Below, one piece after another: positions 26,760-36,715 of a stretch of 64,000 bases of DNA. Below the pieces are notes generated by a model that was not told the origin of the DNA, ran no database searches, and worked only from the letters and a program-made list of their open reading frames with translations. How positions within the stretch are numbered: the first letter of the stretch is position 1; every line of letters starts with the position of its first letter. This stretch comes from Natroniella sulfidigena (GTDB taxonomy: Bacteria > Bacillota > Halanaerobiia > Halobacteroidales > Halobacteroidaceae): assembly GCF_023223645.1 (NCBI RefSeq), contig NZ_JALKBY010000015.1, positions 1 through 64,000 on the forward strand, read 5' to 3'. Made by a program: the position numbers and the translations under genes.

Positions 26760-28136
26760 TTAGCCGTGAATTGCATCTCCAATAGTATCTTCAGCAGCTT
26801 CTAAAACGGCTTCTGCTAAAGTAGGATGAGCATGAATCATCTCAGTTACTTCTTCTACTGTCAACTCTTGCTGTAGAGCTAGAGCAAGCTCATGAATTAA
26901 ATCTGAAGCATGCGGGCCAACGATATGACCACCCACAATAGTACCATCCTCACCATCAGCAACAATCTTGACCAACCCTTGAGTTTCATTAAGAGTTACA
27001 GCTTTACCATTTCCTTTAAAATCAAATTTACCGATTTCAACTTCAATCCCCTGCTCTTTAGCTTCTTTTTCTGTCATACCAACACTTGCTACCTCAGGGT
27101 GCGTAAAGATCGTATTAGGTACTACACTATAATCCATCTCTTTCTTATCTCCTAAAATATTCTCAACAGCAACCATTCCTTGTTTAGATGCTACATGGGC
27201 CAACTGAATCTCATCGGTCACATCCCCAATAGCATAAACTCCATCGACTTCTGTCTCTAAATATTGATCGACCTTAATTGCTCCATCTTCTAATTCCAAA
27301 CCGATTGCATCAAGATTTAACCCTTCAGCATAAGGTACTCGTCCAATCGCCAACAAAGCAAGATCAGCTTCTAACTCTTCCCCATCAGCTAAAGTAGCTA
27401 TGATACCTGCTTCAGTTCGCTCAATCTGGCTAATCTCCTTTTCTGTTTGGACATCAATCCGAGCCCTTCTAAAGGCACGAGCTAAATTAGCACTGATCTC
27501 TTGATCTTCCATCGGTAATAACCTAGACATTACATCTACTACAGTTACCTTGACACCTAATGTAGCAAAGATAGAAGCAAACTCCGTACCGATCACCCCT
27601 GCTCCTACAATCAATAAGCTCTCAGGTAGCTCTTCTAAGGCTAATAACTCTTTACTGGTCACTATCTTTTCACCATCATAATTAAATGGATCTAGAGTCA
27701 GTGGCTTAGAACCGGTAGCAATGATTACATTTTCAGCTTTAACTTCAACAGTCTCATCTTCTTGTTCTACTTGTAGTAGATCTTTATCTTTAAAGGATGC
27801 AGTTCCAGAGATTAGATCAATCTGATTCTTCTCCATCAAATATTCGACACCTTTAACTAACTGACGGACACTGCGATCCTTATTTCTTGAAATATTTGTC
27901 CAATCAATTTCAAAGTCATTGACTTTAACCCCAAAACGGCGAGCATTCTTAATATTGCGGACTACATCACAGCTAGCTGTCAAGGCTTTAGTTGGGATAC
28001 AACCCCAATTCAAACAGGTACCTCCTAGCTGCTCCTTTTCGATCAAGCAGACGTTGGCCCCTAGTTGAACAGCTTTAATTGCAGCTACATAACCACCTGG
28101 TCCACCACCGATAATTGCGATTTGGTATTCTTTCAT
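26760..28136 (-). CDS. lpdA: Dihydrolipoyl dehydrogenase (E3 / L protein)
   Basis: A 458-residue FAD flavoprotein disulfide reductase that reoxidises dihydrolipoyl groups with NAD+. It has the N-terminal FAD motif AIIGGGPGGYVAAIKA, the redox disulfide GGTCLNWGCIPTK (Cys near residues 42 and 47), a NAD-binding GAGVIGTEFASIFATLG, and the C-terminal catalytic HAHPTLAEA. No 2-oxoacid dehydrogenase genes are in the window, so the likely partner is the H protein of the glycine cleavage operon at 33-38 kb. It ends convergently with the tetR gene. Confidence 0.97.
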   Translation of the reverse strand: MKEYQIAIIGGGPGGYVAAIKAVQLGANVCLIEKEQLGGTCLNWGCIPTKALTASCDVVRNIKNARRFGVKVNDFEIDWTNISRNKDRSVRQLVKGVEYLMEKNQIDLISGTASFKDKDLLQVEQEDETVEVKAENVIIATGSKPLTLDPFNYDGEKIVTSKELLALEELPESLLIVGAGVIGTEFASIFATLGVKVTVVDVMSRLLPMEDQEISANLARAFRRARIDVQTEKEISQIERTEAGIIATLADGEELEADLALLAIGRVPYAEGLNLDAIGLELEDGAIKVDQYLETEVDGVYAIGDVTDEIQLAHVASKQGMVAVENILGDKKEMDYSVVPNTIFTHPEVASVGMTEKEAKEQGIEVEIGKFDFKGNGKAVTLNETQGLVKIVADGEDGTIVGGHIVGPHASDLIHELALALQQELTVEEVTEMIHAHPTLAEAVLEAAEDTIGDAIHG

Positions 28137-28196
28137 TTATATTCACTCCCTTGTATCAATTTACTGTTCATAATTTATTATTAAATTTAAGATAAA

Positions 28197-28320
28197 GTTG
28201 ATAAATAGCTTAAGTTTAAGGCTGAGGAAATGGTTTTTAAAACCCGAAGATAAGTTTAAGTCAACCACTAGAAACATAAGGGCTTAGCTCTTACTTAGAC
28301 TTAGACTCAAACTTAAACTA
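28197..28320. repeat. Family-B repeat overlapping the alr 3' end (copy B3)
   Basis: It starts GTTGATAAATAGCTTAAGTT, as in copies B2 and B5, and runs into the last codons of alr. An inner stretch CTGAGGAAATGG..AACCCGAAG (28223-28251) recurs near 46928 and, inverted, near 58100. The conserved right tip is missing because it would lie in the alr gene. Confidence 0.6.
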
Positions 28321-29494
28321 AGCCTTTAATTTTATAAACTTCCCCATCTTTAATATAAACTCTCGGAATCCGTTTACTGATCATACAGACTACTTCATAA
28401 TTAATCGTTCCTATTCTATCTGCTACTTCAGTAGCTGTAATCTCATCCTCTCCATCTGGTCCGATCAATGTTATCTCATCTCCTACTTCTACTCTATCAA
28501 TTTCGGTTACATCAACCATCAACTGATCCATACAGACTCTACCAACTACCGGTACTCGCTCTCCTTTAACCAAGACCTGACTATTAGAAGAAAGCAACCT
28601 ACTATAACCATCTTCATAACCTAATGGTAAGGTTGCTATCTTCTGCTGAGTAGTAGTTGTATAAGTCCGACCATAACTAATATCGGTTCCAGCAGGAACC
28701 TCCTTTAAATGAGCAATCCTAGCTTTTAATCTCATCCCTGCTCTTAAATCAATTCTTTGCTCAACCTCTTGTGAAGGCCAAAGCCCATAAGTTATAATCC
28801 CTAATCTGACCATATTAAGATATGTCTCAGGTAAATCTAAAAATGCTGCACTATTAGCACCATGCTTAACTGGAATCTCAAAGCCTTTATCTTCTAAGCA
28901 TTTAATTAACTGTTCAAATTTATTCAATTGTTGATAAGTATAGCTCTTATCTTCTTCATCTGCTGCTGCAAAATGAGTATAGATTCCTTCAACTATTAAA
29001 TTATCTAACCTCTTTATCTCAGTCATAAATTCTAGTACTTCTTCAGGTTGTAAACCAATCCTGCCCATTCCTGTATCGACTTTAAGATGAACTTTAGCTT
29101 TCTGATTTAACTTTTGAGCTGCAGTAGCTAAACTAGTAGCAAGTTGTTGATCATAAACTGTTTGAATCAGATCATATTTAACTACCTCACTGGCTAATTC
29201 AGGTGGAGTCCAACCCAAGATCAAGATCGGAACTTCAGTCAAGCCAGCTTCTCTTAATTGAATTGCTTCATCCAAAATAGCCACTGCTAGCCGGTCTGCT
29301 CCGTTTTCTAGAGCTATTTTAGCAACTTCTACTGCACCATGACCATAAGCATCTGCTTTAACCACTATTGTTAGTAACTTATCATCAGGTAAACTCTTTC
29401 TGAATTCAGTAATATTATGACCAATATTATCTAAATCTATTTCTGCCCAAGCAGGCCTTAATTTAAACCCTACAGTTAATTTATCATTATCCAT
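28313..29494 (-). CDS. alr: Alanine racemase
   Basis: PLP enzyme that interconverts L- and D-alanine for peptidoglycan. The PLP lysine lies in VVKADAYGHGAVEVAK (near residue 46). The second catalytic residue, a Tyr, lies in GTDISYGRTY (near 273), and VPVVGRVCMDQLMVDVTEI is the conserved C-terminal domain motif. The 393-residue length is normal. It is 77 bases downstream of alanine dehydrogenase and probably co-transcribed with it. The last few codons overlap a family-B repeat. Confidence 0.97.
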   Translation of the reverse strand: MDNDKLTVGFKLRPAWAEIDLDNIGHNITEFRKSLPDDKLLTIVVKADAYGHGAVEVAKIALENGADRLAVAILDEAIQLREAGLTEVPILILGWTPPELASEVVKYDLIQTVYDQQLATSLATAAQKLNQKAKVHLKVDTGMGRIGLQPEEVLEFMTEIKRLDNLIVEGIYTHFAAADEEDKSYTYQQLNKFEQLIKCLEDKGFEIPVKHGANSAAFLDLPETYLNMVRLGIITYGLWPSQEVEQRIDLRAGMRLKARIAHLKEVPAGTDISYGRTYTTTTQQKIATLPLGYEDGYSRLLSSNSQVLVKGERVPVVGRVCMDQLMVDVTEIDRVEVGDEITLIGPDGEDEITATEVADRIGTINYEVVCMISKRIPRVYIKDGEVYKIKGLV

Positions 29495-29571
29495 GCTTGA
29501 CTTGATTCCCCTTTATATAGAACTCTAGAATAAAATTTAAATTTTTGTCTTTTGCTAATCACTAATTACGA

Positions 29572-30696
29572 TTAAAATCTATTAGTTAATAGTTCTTTAG
29601 GAGAATAATAATCTAAACCAAAAGCTTTTGCTACTCCTTGGTGGGTGATTTTACCATCATAGATATTCAATCCTTTCAATAATGCTGGATCATCTAATAA
29701 TGCATCTTGATATCCTTGATTGGCAATCTTGACTGCATAAGGTAAAGTTACATTTGTTAGTGCATGAGTCGAAGTTCTGGCCACTGCACCTGGCATATTT
29801 GTAACTGCATAATGAACTACCCCATGCCTAGTAAAGACTGGATCTTGGTGTGTTGTTGGATAAGTTGTCTCTATACAACCACCTTGATCAATTGCTACAT
29901 CTACAATAACTGATCCTTCTTTCATATCCTTAACCATTTCTTCTGTTACTAAATGTGGTGCTTTAGCACCTGGAATCAAGACTGCTCCAATTACTAAATC
30001 TGCTGCTGTTACTTCTTCATAAAGATTATATTTATTCGACATTCTCGTCTTTATATTTCCTAAAAAGATATTATCAATATATCTCATTTGACTAGCATCA
30101 ATATCTAAAATAGTTACATCTGCTCCTAAACCCTTAATCATCTTCGCTGCATTAATTCCTACTATTCCACCACCAATTACTACTACTCTAGCTGGTTTAG
30201 TCCCTGGGACTCCTCCTAATAAAACCCCTCGACCACCTTTTGGTTTTTCTAAAAATAATGCTCCTTTTTGAGCAGCTAATCTACCTGCTACCTCACTCAT
30301 TGGCGTCAATAATGGTAAAGAGCCATCCTCTAGCTCAACTGTTTCATATGCAATTGCAACAACATTTTTTTCCATTAATGTTCTTGTTAATTCTTCTTCA
30401 GCCGCTAAGTGCAAGTATGTATATAAGATCTGCTCTTCTCTAAATAGATTATATTCTTCTGGTATTGGTTCTTTAACCTTCATTATCATATCTGCACTAG
30501 AAAATATTTCTTCATGTTTCTGTAAAATTTTGGCCCCTGCCTCTTCAAATTCTTGGTCTGAAATTCCACTACCTTCTCCTGCTGCCTGTTCAATTATTAT
30601 TTCATGTCCTTGATTAGTCAGTGTCTCTACACCTGCTGGAGTAACTGCTACTCTATTCTCATTATTCTTGACTTCCTGCGGTACACCTATAATCAC
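29572..30696 (-). CDS. ald: Alanine dehydrogenase
   Basis: NAD-dependent interconversion of alanine with pyruvate and ammonium. The 374-residue protein shows the family landmarks VKNNENRVAVTPAGVETL, the catalytic-region MKVKEPIPEEY and YTYLHLAAE, the Rossmann GGGIVGINAAKMIKGLGA, and HYAVTNMPGAVARTST near residue 295. The start is GTG behind GAGGGGG. It has a consensus promoter (30781-30809). In fermenters and sporeformers this enzyme supports alanine use or production; direction here is not shown. Confidence 0.97.
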   Translation of the reverse strand: MIIGVPQEVKNNENRVAVTPAGVETLTNQGHEIIIEQAAGEGSGISDQEFEEAGAKILQKHEEIFSSADMIMKVKEPIPEEYNLFREEQILYTYLHLAAEEELTRTLMEKNVVAIAYETVELEDGSLPLLTPMSEVAGRLAAQKGALFLEKPKGGRGVLLGGVPGTKPARVVVIGGGIVGINAAKMIKGLGADVTILDIDASQMRYIDNIFLGNIKTRMSNKYNLYEEVTAADLVIGAVLIPGAKAPHLVTEEMVKDMKEGSVIVDVAIDQGGCIETTYPTTHQDPVFTRHGVVHYAVTNMPGAVARTSTHALTNVTLPYAVKIANQGYQDALLDDPALLKGLNIYDGKITHQGVAKAFGLDYYSPKELLTNRF

Positions 30697-30747
30697 TTTT
30701 ATTCCCCCTCTTAATTTTCAGACTTTTTCGATTACCTTTACTACTTT

Positions 30748-30758
30748 ATTACAGTAAT
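30748..30758. promoter_or_regulatory. Small dyad in the ald leader
   Basis: ATTACAGTAAT, an 11-bp palindrome, lies about 20 bases after the likely transcription start of ald. It may be an operator; no regulator is assigned. Confidence 0.3.
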
Positions 30759-30780
30759 CTAACAATTGACCAATACTTTT

Positions 30781-30809
30781 ATTATAGTTAACCCCTACTA
30801 TTTTGTCAA
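30781..30809 (-). promoter_or_regulatory. Sigma-A promoter of ald-alr
   Basis: Minus strand TTGACA (30804-30809), 17-base spacer, TATAAT (30781-30786): full consensus. Confidence 0.9.
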
Positions 30810-30840
30810 AGAATTATTCTTTTCGTAAAAATTAGTACTT

Positions 30841-31665
30841 TTATCGTTTATGAGTCCAGGTTCGCTGTTGATATTTATTAGCCATTAGTTCTGTGGCTCG
30901 TTCTAATTCAGCATCTGTAATTTCTTCTAAACTTAGATTGAGCTTTAGACCATCTTCAAAGCCTATTTTAAAGGCTTCTCTCAGCTCTTTTAAAGTAGGG
31001 ATAGTATCAGTCACTTCTTGAATAGAGGTGGCTTTAGTGCTAAATAACCTTTTTAATCGCTTTTTATCTCTCTGCTTGGAAAACTTAAGAATTGAAAATA
31101 GTTGCTCTAAATTTTGACTCCTTACAATAGAGCCATGTTGTAAGATCATACCTTGCTTTCTAGTCTGAGCACTACCAATAATCTTCTTCCCTGCTACTGC
31201 AACTTCATACCATGATGTTGCATCAAAACAAGCAGCACTCTGTCGCTCTCGCTTCATTTTATCGGCCAAGGGAATCATTTCTGCTGGAATACCTAGCTGC
31301 TGTAAGCCTAGTACTAAACCTTGACTGATTATCTTATATGATTTAACAATCGATTCTGGTAACCATGATATTTGAGCAGGAGCTATCAAACTATAAGTCA
31401 GTTCATCATCATGTAATACAGCCCGCCCACCGGTCAACCGGCGTACAATATCTATTCCTTGCTGCTGGCAAGCTGTAGTATCTACCTCTTCATCTAGCTT
31501 TTGGAAATACCCTAGCGAAATAGCTGCCGGTTGCCAAGCATAAAACCTGATTGTCGGCTTGACCTGACCTGCTTTTACAGCTTCTAAAATTGCTTCATCT
31601 AAAGCCATATTCATCGCACCAGATTGATAGCCTGTATTTATTAACCTCCAGTTATTCTCTTCCAT
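30841..31665 (-). CDS. lipM: Octanoyl-[ACP]:GcvH octanoyltransferase (LipM type)
   Basis: A 274-residue member of the lipoate ligase/octanoyltransferase fold. It resembles Bacillus LipM more than lipoate ligase: RRLTGGRAVLHDDELTYS, then AACFDATSWYEVAVAGKKI with the acyl-accepting Cys146, GSAQTRKQGMILQHGSI, and the C-terminal tail ending YQQRTWTHKR. LipM moves octanoate from acyl carrier protein to the H protein, the first step of de novo lipoylation. It is the last gene of the gcv operon, overlapping the preceding radical SAM gene by 14 bases. The ATG at 31665 is preferred over a TTG two codons earlier. Confidence 0.88.
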   Translation of the reverse strand: MEENNWRLINTGYQSGAMNMALDEAILEAVKAGQVKPTIRFYAWQPAAISLGYFQKLDEEVDTTACQQQGIDIVRRLTGGRAVLHDDELTYSLIAPAQISWLPESIVKSYKIISQGLVLGLQQLGIPAEMIPLADKMKRERQSAACFDATSWYEVAVAGKKIIGSAQTRKQGMILQHGSIVRSQNLEQLFSILKFSKQRDKKRLKRLFSTKATSIQEVTDTIPTLKELREAFKIGFEDGLKLNLSLEEITDAELERATELMANKYQQRTWTHKR

Positions 31666-32611
31666 CCTCAATCAACCTACTCTCTTTAATTGCTTCTTCT
31701 ATCTCCTGTGAGGTTAAAGATCGAGGATAGTTATACATTACTCCTCCTGGCTTTTCATTATAATAAGGTCGATTACAACCAGAGCAACCAACTGTTTCAA
31801 ATGCTTTACCAGTTGCTAATAAATCTTTTAACCTTTGCTTTTTTATATCTATTGCAGTTAACTTATCTGCTTTAAATTCAAACTGATCTAGAGTAAAATC
31901 ATGATTATAAATTAAATAGTTTGCTATCTGAACCCGTCGATAGTTATCAATATCAGGGCGACTTTGTTTAGCTAGTTCAGTCCCCCGGAGAGGTGTAAAA
32001 GCAAACAGTCCCAGTTTGACTTTTAACTCTTTTAACTGAGTTAATAACTTAACTACCTGCTTTTCAGTTTCTCCGAAGCCAATAATAATATGAGTCGAAA
32101 TTCTGTCAGGAAATCTATTAGCTGCTGCTTCTAAAAGCTGATATCGTTCTTGATAAGAACCGCCCTTTATTTGATTAAACTTTTCAGGATCAACAACATC
32201 TAATGCAATATTGACCCGATCTACTCCAGCTTCCAATAATTTATCGACTTCTGCTAACGAGTTAATACTTTTAGATACACAAACTGGTAAATCAACTTGA
32301 GCTTGATCTAAAAAGTCAGTTATTGACTCCTCAGCTTGGGGATTATCAACTGCTTGAATACAGATCCGCTGTAGATCCTTTTTTGCTGCAGCTTGAGATA
32401 GATTTGAGATAATATCTTCAGTCTGATACTCTTGCCATCTGATCCTTGCCAGTTCATTCTTATTGGCTAAATTACTAGTAGCTTGAGCACAAAAACTACA
32501 ATCATTTTGACAACCTTCCCCAGCCATCAAATAAGCAGTCGTTGGAGGAGCATCCGTCTTCAACCTCTTCATCCCTAATAGATGAGCAGTTCCTGCTGAT
32601 AATTTGATCAT
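31652..32611 (-). CDS. Radical SAM protein, probable LipS1/LipS2-type lipoyl synthase subunit
   Basis: A 319-residue radical SAM enzyme of the BioB-like group. The CxxxCxxC cluster motif is in GEGCQNDCSFCAQ (near residue 34). A second Cys pair sits at the C-terminus in VGCSGCNRPYYNEKPGG (near 295), a place where an auxiliary Fe-S cluster could bind. It has no BioB partner genes. Its start overlaps the stop of the other radical SAM gene as ATGA, and it overlaps lipM, inside a glycine cleavage operon. The two-protein lipoyl synthase LipS1/LipS2, known from Thermococcus, fits this context best. Which of the two it is, I cannot say. Confidence 0.75.
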   Translation of the reverse strand: MIKLSAGTAHLLGMKRLKTDAPPTTAYLMAGEGCQNDCSFCAQATSNLANKNELARIRWQEYQTEDIISNLSQAAAKKDLQRICIQAVDNPQAEESITDFLDQAQVDLPVCVSKSINSLAEVDKLLEAGVDRVNIALDVVDPEKFNQIKGGSYQERYQLLEAAANRFPDRISTHIIIGFGETEKQVVKLLTQLKELKVKLGLFAFTPLRGTELAKQSRPDIDNYRRVQIANYLIYNHDFTLDQFEFKADKLTAIDIKKQRLKDLLATGKAFETVGCSGCNRPYYNEKPGGVMYNYPRSLTSQEIEEAIKESRLIEDGRE

Positions 32612-33489
32612 AAAATACAACACTCCTCACCATAGCCAATTTCCAAACCTAATTCTTCAGCATGCCTAATCCCAAAGCTGGTCGGTACTACTAATTTATT
32701 AACCCCAGCCTTAATTGCATAATAATCTAACTCTGCACGATACCTACCTTTAGGACGCATACAACCTAAATGAATTGGAATCTCTGGAAATTCAACTCGA
32801 GCAGTTGCTATCAACTCGAGAACATCTTCTAAAGGTGGTGGAGAGTGATCTTCATATTCAGTTCCTTTGGTTGGAATAAAGACGATAAAGACCAACCCAG
32901 CAGTACCTATTTCTTTTAGTATCTCTAAAGCCTGATACTCACCAGCCATCTCTCCACCTTTCAATCCAATACAGATATGTGGTAGTACATCAACCTCTTC
33001 TCGTAAATTCTTATAAGTGGTGATATAGTCATCAACCGTCCGATCTAAACCATAAACCTCATCAATCGTTTCTTGATCTGCTATAAAATCAAACGAGACT
33101 GAATCAGCGATCTGACTGACTTCCTCAATCTCCTCTTCAGCCAACAGTCCAACATGCATATTGACCTTCTTCTCTTCTGAAATATCAGTTAAATCTTCCT
33201 TGTGAGCTGAAAAATCAACCAATCCAGCACTGGTACAACCTCCACTGATTAAACAACTAGTACTCTCTTTTTGGCCCTGTTGTTGATAATCCTCTATTGG
33301 AAGCATATGTTCTAAGTAATGCCCACCACAATGAGCACAGTCCAACGCACACTCATTACCGGTTAAACTTATAACTTCCGTCTGCTCAGGATAATCAAAT
33401 TCAATAAAAGCTGGGAAGTTCTGTTGACGAACTTCCCAGGCTTGATCTAGCTTCTTGGTTAACTTCGGACTTATTTCTCTGATTTCCAT
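32608..33489 (-). CDS. Radical SAM protein, probable LipS1/LipS2-type lipoyl synthase partner
   Basis: A 293-residue radical SAM protein with CxxxCxxC at Cys47, Cys51 and Cys54 ([18 protein letters not shown]). Extra cysteines lie in [11 protein letters not shown] (near 80), [12 protein letters not shown] (near 242) and the C-terminal EECCIL, so a second cluster is likely. It is not canonical LipA, which has CxxxxCxxxxxC near the N-terminus. It overlaps gcvPB by 19 bases and the next radical SAM gene by 4, so the pair is translationally coupled to the H-protein operon. Paired with its neighbour it probably inserts the two sulfurs into octanoyl-GcvH. Confidence 0.75.
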   Translation of the reverse strand: MEIREISPKLTKKLDQAWEVRQQNFPAFIEFDYPEQTEVISLTGNECALDCAHCGGHYLEHMLPIEDYQQQGQKESTSCLISGGCTSAGLVDFSAHKEDLTDISEEKKVNMHVGLLAEEEIEEVSQIADSVSFDFIADQETIDEVYGLDRTVDDYITTYKNLREEVDVLPHICIGLKGGEMAGEYQALEILKEIGTAGLVFIVFIPTKGTEYEDHSPPPLEDVLELIATARVEFPEIPIHLGCMRPKGRYRAELDYYAIKAGVNKLVVPTSFGIRHAEELGLEIGYGEECCIL

Positions 33490-34931
33490 CTTAACTTCGG
33501 CTTTCTAGCAGCGGTAGCTTCATCTAATCTACCTACTACAGTATTGTGTGGTGCTTGTTGGACTTTTTCTGGCTCTTCTTCTGCTTCCCGAGCAATTTGG
33601 ATCATTGTTTCTATAAATTGATCTAATGTTTCTACAGTCTCTGTCTCTGTCGGTTCAATCATCAATGCTTCATCTACAATTAATGGGAAGTAGATAGTCG
33701 GTGGATGGACACCAAAATCTAATAATCGCTTAGCTATATCGAGCGTCTTAACTCCATTTTTCTTCTGCTTTTTACCTGATAGAACAAATTCATGCTTACA
33801 GATTCGATCATAAGCTAGAGCATAGTGTTCTTTTAACTGTTCTTTTAGATAGTTAGCATTTAATACAGAATCTTCACTGACCTGCTTAATCCCTTCAGCT
33901 CCTAAAGCTAAAATATAAGCATAAGCTTTAACAACTACTCCAAAGTTACCATAATAAGATCTAACCTTACCGATTGAATCAGGCAGATCATAATCAAAGT
34001 AATACTCAGCTCCATCCTTTTCAACTAATGGCTTAGGTAAATATTTAACCAACTCTTCTTTAACACCTACAGGCCCTGAACCTGGCCCTCCTCCACCATG
34101 AGGAGTTCCAAATGTCTTATGTAGATTAAGATGGATGACATCAAAGCCCATATCGCCTGGACGAACTTGGCCCATAATTGGATTTAGGTTGGCCCCATCA
34201 TAATAAAGCAGTCCACCTTCGTCATGGATTAACTCAGCAATCTCTAAAATATCCTCTTCAAATAGTCCTACCGTATTCGGATTAGTCAACATTAAACCGG
34301 CTGTCTTATCACTAACTACCTCTTTTAATGCTGCAAGATCAACTAAGCCTTCTTTATTAGATTCAACTTCAACCACTTTAAAGCCAACCATTGAAGCACT
34401 AGCAGGATTGGTTCCATGTGCTGAATCAGGAACAATGATCTCATTCTTATCTTCATTTCCATTCTGCTTATGATAAGCTTTCATAATCATTAGTCCAGTT
34501 AATTCACCATGAGCTCCAGCAGCTGGCTGCATATTAAACCGATCCATTCCTGTAATCTCAGATAACATCTGATCCATCTGATAAAGCAACTCTAGATTAC
34601 CCTGTACCATCTTCTCATCTTGTAATGGATGAGTGGCAGTAAAACCAGCCAGCCGAGCTACATCCTCATTTACTTTAGCATTATACTTCATTGTACAAGA
34701 GCCTAAAGGATAAAATCCGCTATCAACACCATGGTTTCGAGTTGATAATTCAGTAAAGTGTCTAACTGCCTCTAATTCACTTACTTCTGGTAGCTCTGGA
34801 TCTTCATCTCGTAAGTACTTAGCTGGAATTTCATCTGTTAAATCTATCTCTTCTAATTCATCTTGCGGAAGGGAAAAAGCAACTCTTCCCGGTTTACTCA
34901 TCTCAAAGATTAAATCCTTCTCTTTTCTCAT
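33471..34931 (-). CDS. gcvPB: Glycine dehydrogenase (decarboxylating) subunit 2
   Basis: The C-terminal half of the split P protein. It holds the PLP-binding lysine in [18 protein letters not shown] (near residue 272). With GcvPA it decarboxylates glycine and loads aminomethyl onto the lipoyl arm of GcvH. The 486-residue length is normal for the two-subunit form found in Firmicutes and archaea. Its ATG overlaps the gcvPA stop as ATGA, which should hold the two subunits at equal amounts. Confidence 0.97.
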   Translation of the reverse strand: MRKEKDLIFEMSKPGRVAFSLPQDELEEIDLTDEIPAKYLRDEDPELPEVSELEAVRHFTELSTRNHGVDSGFYPLGSCTMKYNAKVNEDVARLAGFTATHPLQDEKMVQGNLELLYQMDQMLSEITGMDRFNMQPAAGAHGELTGLMIMKAYHKQNGNEDKNEIIVPDSAHGTNPASASMVGFKVVEVESNKEGLVDLAALKEVVSDKTAGLMLTNPNTVGLFEEDILEIAELIHDEGGLLYYDGANLNPIMGQVRPGDMGFDVIHLNLHKTFGTPHGGGGPGSGPVGVKEELVKYLPKPLVEKDGAEYYFDYDLPDSIGKVRSYYGNFGVVVKAYAYILALGAEGIKQVSEDSVLNANYLKEQLKEHYALAYDRICKHEFVLSGKKQKKNGVKTLDIAKRLLDFGVHPPTIYFPLIVDEALMIEPTETETVETLDQFIETMIQIAREAEEEPEKVQQAPHNTVVGRLDEATAARKPKLRWKSEK

Positions 34932-36274
34932 TTTACCCCCTCCAATTGTGCAACTAGTTGATCAATTTCAGCCTTCGTTCTCTTTTCTGTAAATGCCAAT
35001 AACATTCCATTTTCTAAGTCAGCATAATCTGACTCCAAATCATAGCCTCCAATAATATTATCCGTTAATAACTCTTCATTAATTTCTTCAACTGATTTGT
35101 GAGCCTTAACAGCAAACTCTTTAAAGAACGGCCCATTAAATACTATCTCATAATCTTCCAGTTGATTTATCTTTTGAGCAGCATAATGTGCTTTCTTAGC
35201 AGACTGCTTAGCTACTTCTTTCAGCCCTTCTTTTCCTAGCAAGGTTAGATAAACTGTAGCTGCTAAAGCATTTAATGCTTGATTTGAACAGATATTTGAA
35301 GTTGCTCGTTCCCGTCTAATATGCTGTTCTCTTGTTTGTAAAGTCATTACATAGCCTCTATTTCCTGCTTCATCTTCCGTCTCGCCAATGACTCGACCAG
35401 GAATCCTTCTCATATTCTTCTTAGTAGTTGCCAAGAACCCTAAGTGAGGTCCACCGAAGTTAAGTGGATTTCCTAAAGCTTGACCTTCACCAACTACAAT
35501 ATCAGCACCTAAGTTACCTGGAGCTTCTAATAAAGCCAACGAAACAGGGTCAGCTGATACAGTAAATAAAGCACCTGCCTGATGAACAATTTCAGCCATC
35601 TCTTCTAAATCTTCTAATTGACCAAAGAAGTTAGGATTTTGAACAATCACACCAGCTGTCTTCTCACTAACAAGCTCACCTAATTGCTCGCTATCAGTAA
35701 CTCCATCTTTATAATCTACTTCAACAAGCTCTAAATCAACAGCATCACAATAAGTTCTCAATACCTCTCTACTCTCTGGACTGACAGCTTTAGAGATAAT
35801 GATCTCTTTTCTTCTCCGCTTAACTGCAGTCGACATCAAAGCCGCTTCAGCGATTGCACTAGCTCCATCATACATTGAAGCATTTGCTACATCTAAGCCA
35901 GTCAGCTCACAGATTAATGTTTGATATTCAAAGATTGCTTGTAAGTAACCTTGGCTCGTTTCAGCTTGATATGGAGTATAAGCTGTATAAAACTCTGATC
36001 TTAATAGGATATGATCGATAGCACTAGGAATATAGTGATCATAAACTCCTGCTCCTAAAAAGGAAGTATATTCTTCGAGATTATCATTTTTACCACTCAG
36101 CTCTTTCATTTTTTCCTTAATTTCTAATTCAGATAGTGGTTGACCTAAATCTAATTCTCTATCCAGCTTTACTTCTTCAGGAATGTCGGTAAATAATTCA
36201 TCAATCTTAGTTATACCAACACCTTCCATAAGTTTTGCTCTATCTTCTTGTGTATGGGGTAAATATGGGAACAT
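34928..36274 (-). CDS. gcvPA: Glycine dehydrogenase (decarboxylating) subunit 1
   Basis: The N-terminal half of the split P protein (448 residues), a PLP-fold chain that forms the active site with GcvPB. Conserved blocks include [39 protein letters not shown] near residue 100, and [23 protein letters not shown]-like sequence near 275. It follows gcvH by five bases. No lysine for PLP is expected in this subunit. Confidence 0.97.
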   Translation of the reverse strand: MFPYLPHTQEDRAKLMEGVGITKIDELFTDIPEEVKLDRELDLGQPLSELEIKEKMKELSGKNDNLEEYTSFLGAGVYDHYIPSAIDHILLRSEFYTAYTPYQAETSQGYLQAIFEYQTLICELTGLDVANASMYDGASAIAEAALMSTAVKRRRKEIIISKAVSPESREVLRTYCDAVDLELVEVDYKDGVTDSEQLGELVSEKTAGVIVQNPNFFGQLEDLEEMAEIVHQAGALFTVSADPVSLALLEAPGNLGADIVVGEGQALGNPLNFGGPHLGFLATTKKNMRRIPGRVIGETEDEAGNRGYVMTLQTREQHIRRERATSNICSNQALNALAATVYLTLLGKEGLKEVAKQSAKKAHYAAQKINQLEDYEIVFNGPFFKEFAVKAHKSVEEINEELLTDNIIGGYDLESDYADLENGMLLAFTEKRTKAEIDQLVAQLEGVK

Positions 36275-36279
36275 AATTA

Positions 36280-36666
36280 TTATTCCTCCTCTTCTTTACA
36301 GAAATTTTCATACTCCTCCGCAGACATTAAATCATCTAATTGACTCTCATCAGCTAAATCAACAGCAATCATCCAACTCTCATAAGGAGCATTATTCAAT
36401 TCTTCAGGAGCATCATATAGATCTTCATTACTTTCTAGAATCTCTCCACCTACAGGTACATATAGATCAGAAACTGCTTTTACTGATTCGATCACACCAA
36501 TTGCTTCTTTTTGAGCAAACTCTTCACCTTCCATTGGTAATTCAACAAATACAATCTCACCTAGCGCATCTTGAGCAAAGTCTGTAATTCCAATATAAGC
36601 AGTATTATCTTCCACCTTCACCCATTCATGACTTTCAGTATAAAAAATTCCTTCTTTAATTTCCAT
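36280..36666 (-). CDS. gcvH: Glycine cleavage system H protein
   Basis: The small lipoylated carrier that shuttles aminomethyl between the P, T and L proteins. At 128 residues it has the normal length. The lipoyl-lysine motif GVIESVKAVSDLYVP has the modified Lys near residue 64. It is the probable acceptor for octanoate (LipM) and sulfur (LipS-type pair) encoded in the same operon. The C-terminus is strongly acidic (EEYENFCKEEEE), consistent with a halophile. The ATG follows GGAGGG. Confidence 0.97.
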   Translation of the reverse strand: MEIKEGIFYTESHEWVKVEDNTAYIGITDFAQDALGEIVFVELPMEGEEFAQKEAIGVIESVKAVSDLYVPVGGEILESNEDLYDAPEELNNAPYESWMIAVDLADESQLDDLMSAEEYENFCKEEEE

Positions 36667-36715
36667 TCTAAATCCCTCCAGTTTTATTTTTGATTTAATT
36701 GATATTTAACTCTTT

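Noticed and set aside
30841-31665. Lipoate-protein ligase LplA
   Set aside because: The Cys in AACFDATSWYE, the GSAQTRKQGMILQHGSI stretch and the C-terminus agree better with octanoyltransferase LipM; the operon also supplies a candidate lipoyl synthase.
31652-33489. Biotin synthase pair
   Set aside because: They share the BioB-like CxxxCxxC motif, but no other biotin gene is near and both carry extra C-terminal cysteines; the gcvH-lipM context favours lipoyl synthesis.
36183-36587. Plus-strand open frame of 134 codons opposite gcvH/gcvPA
   Set aside because: It lies wholly antisense to two certain genes, has low-complexity His/Leu/Gln content and no ribosome site; a shadow of acidic minus-strand codons.
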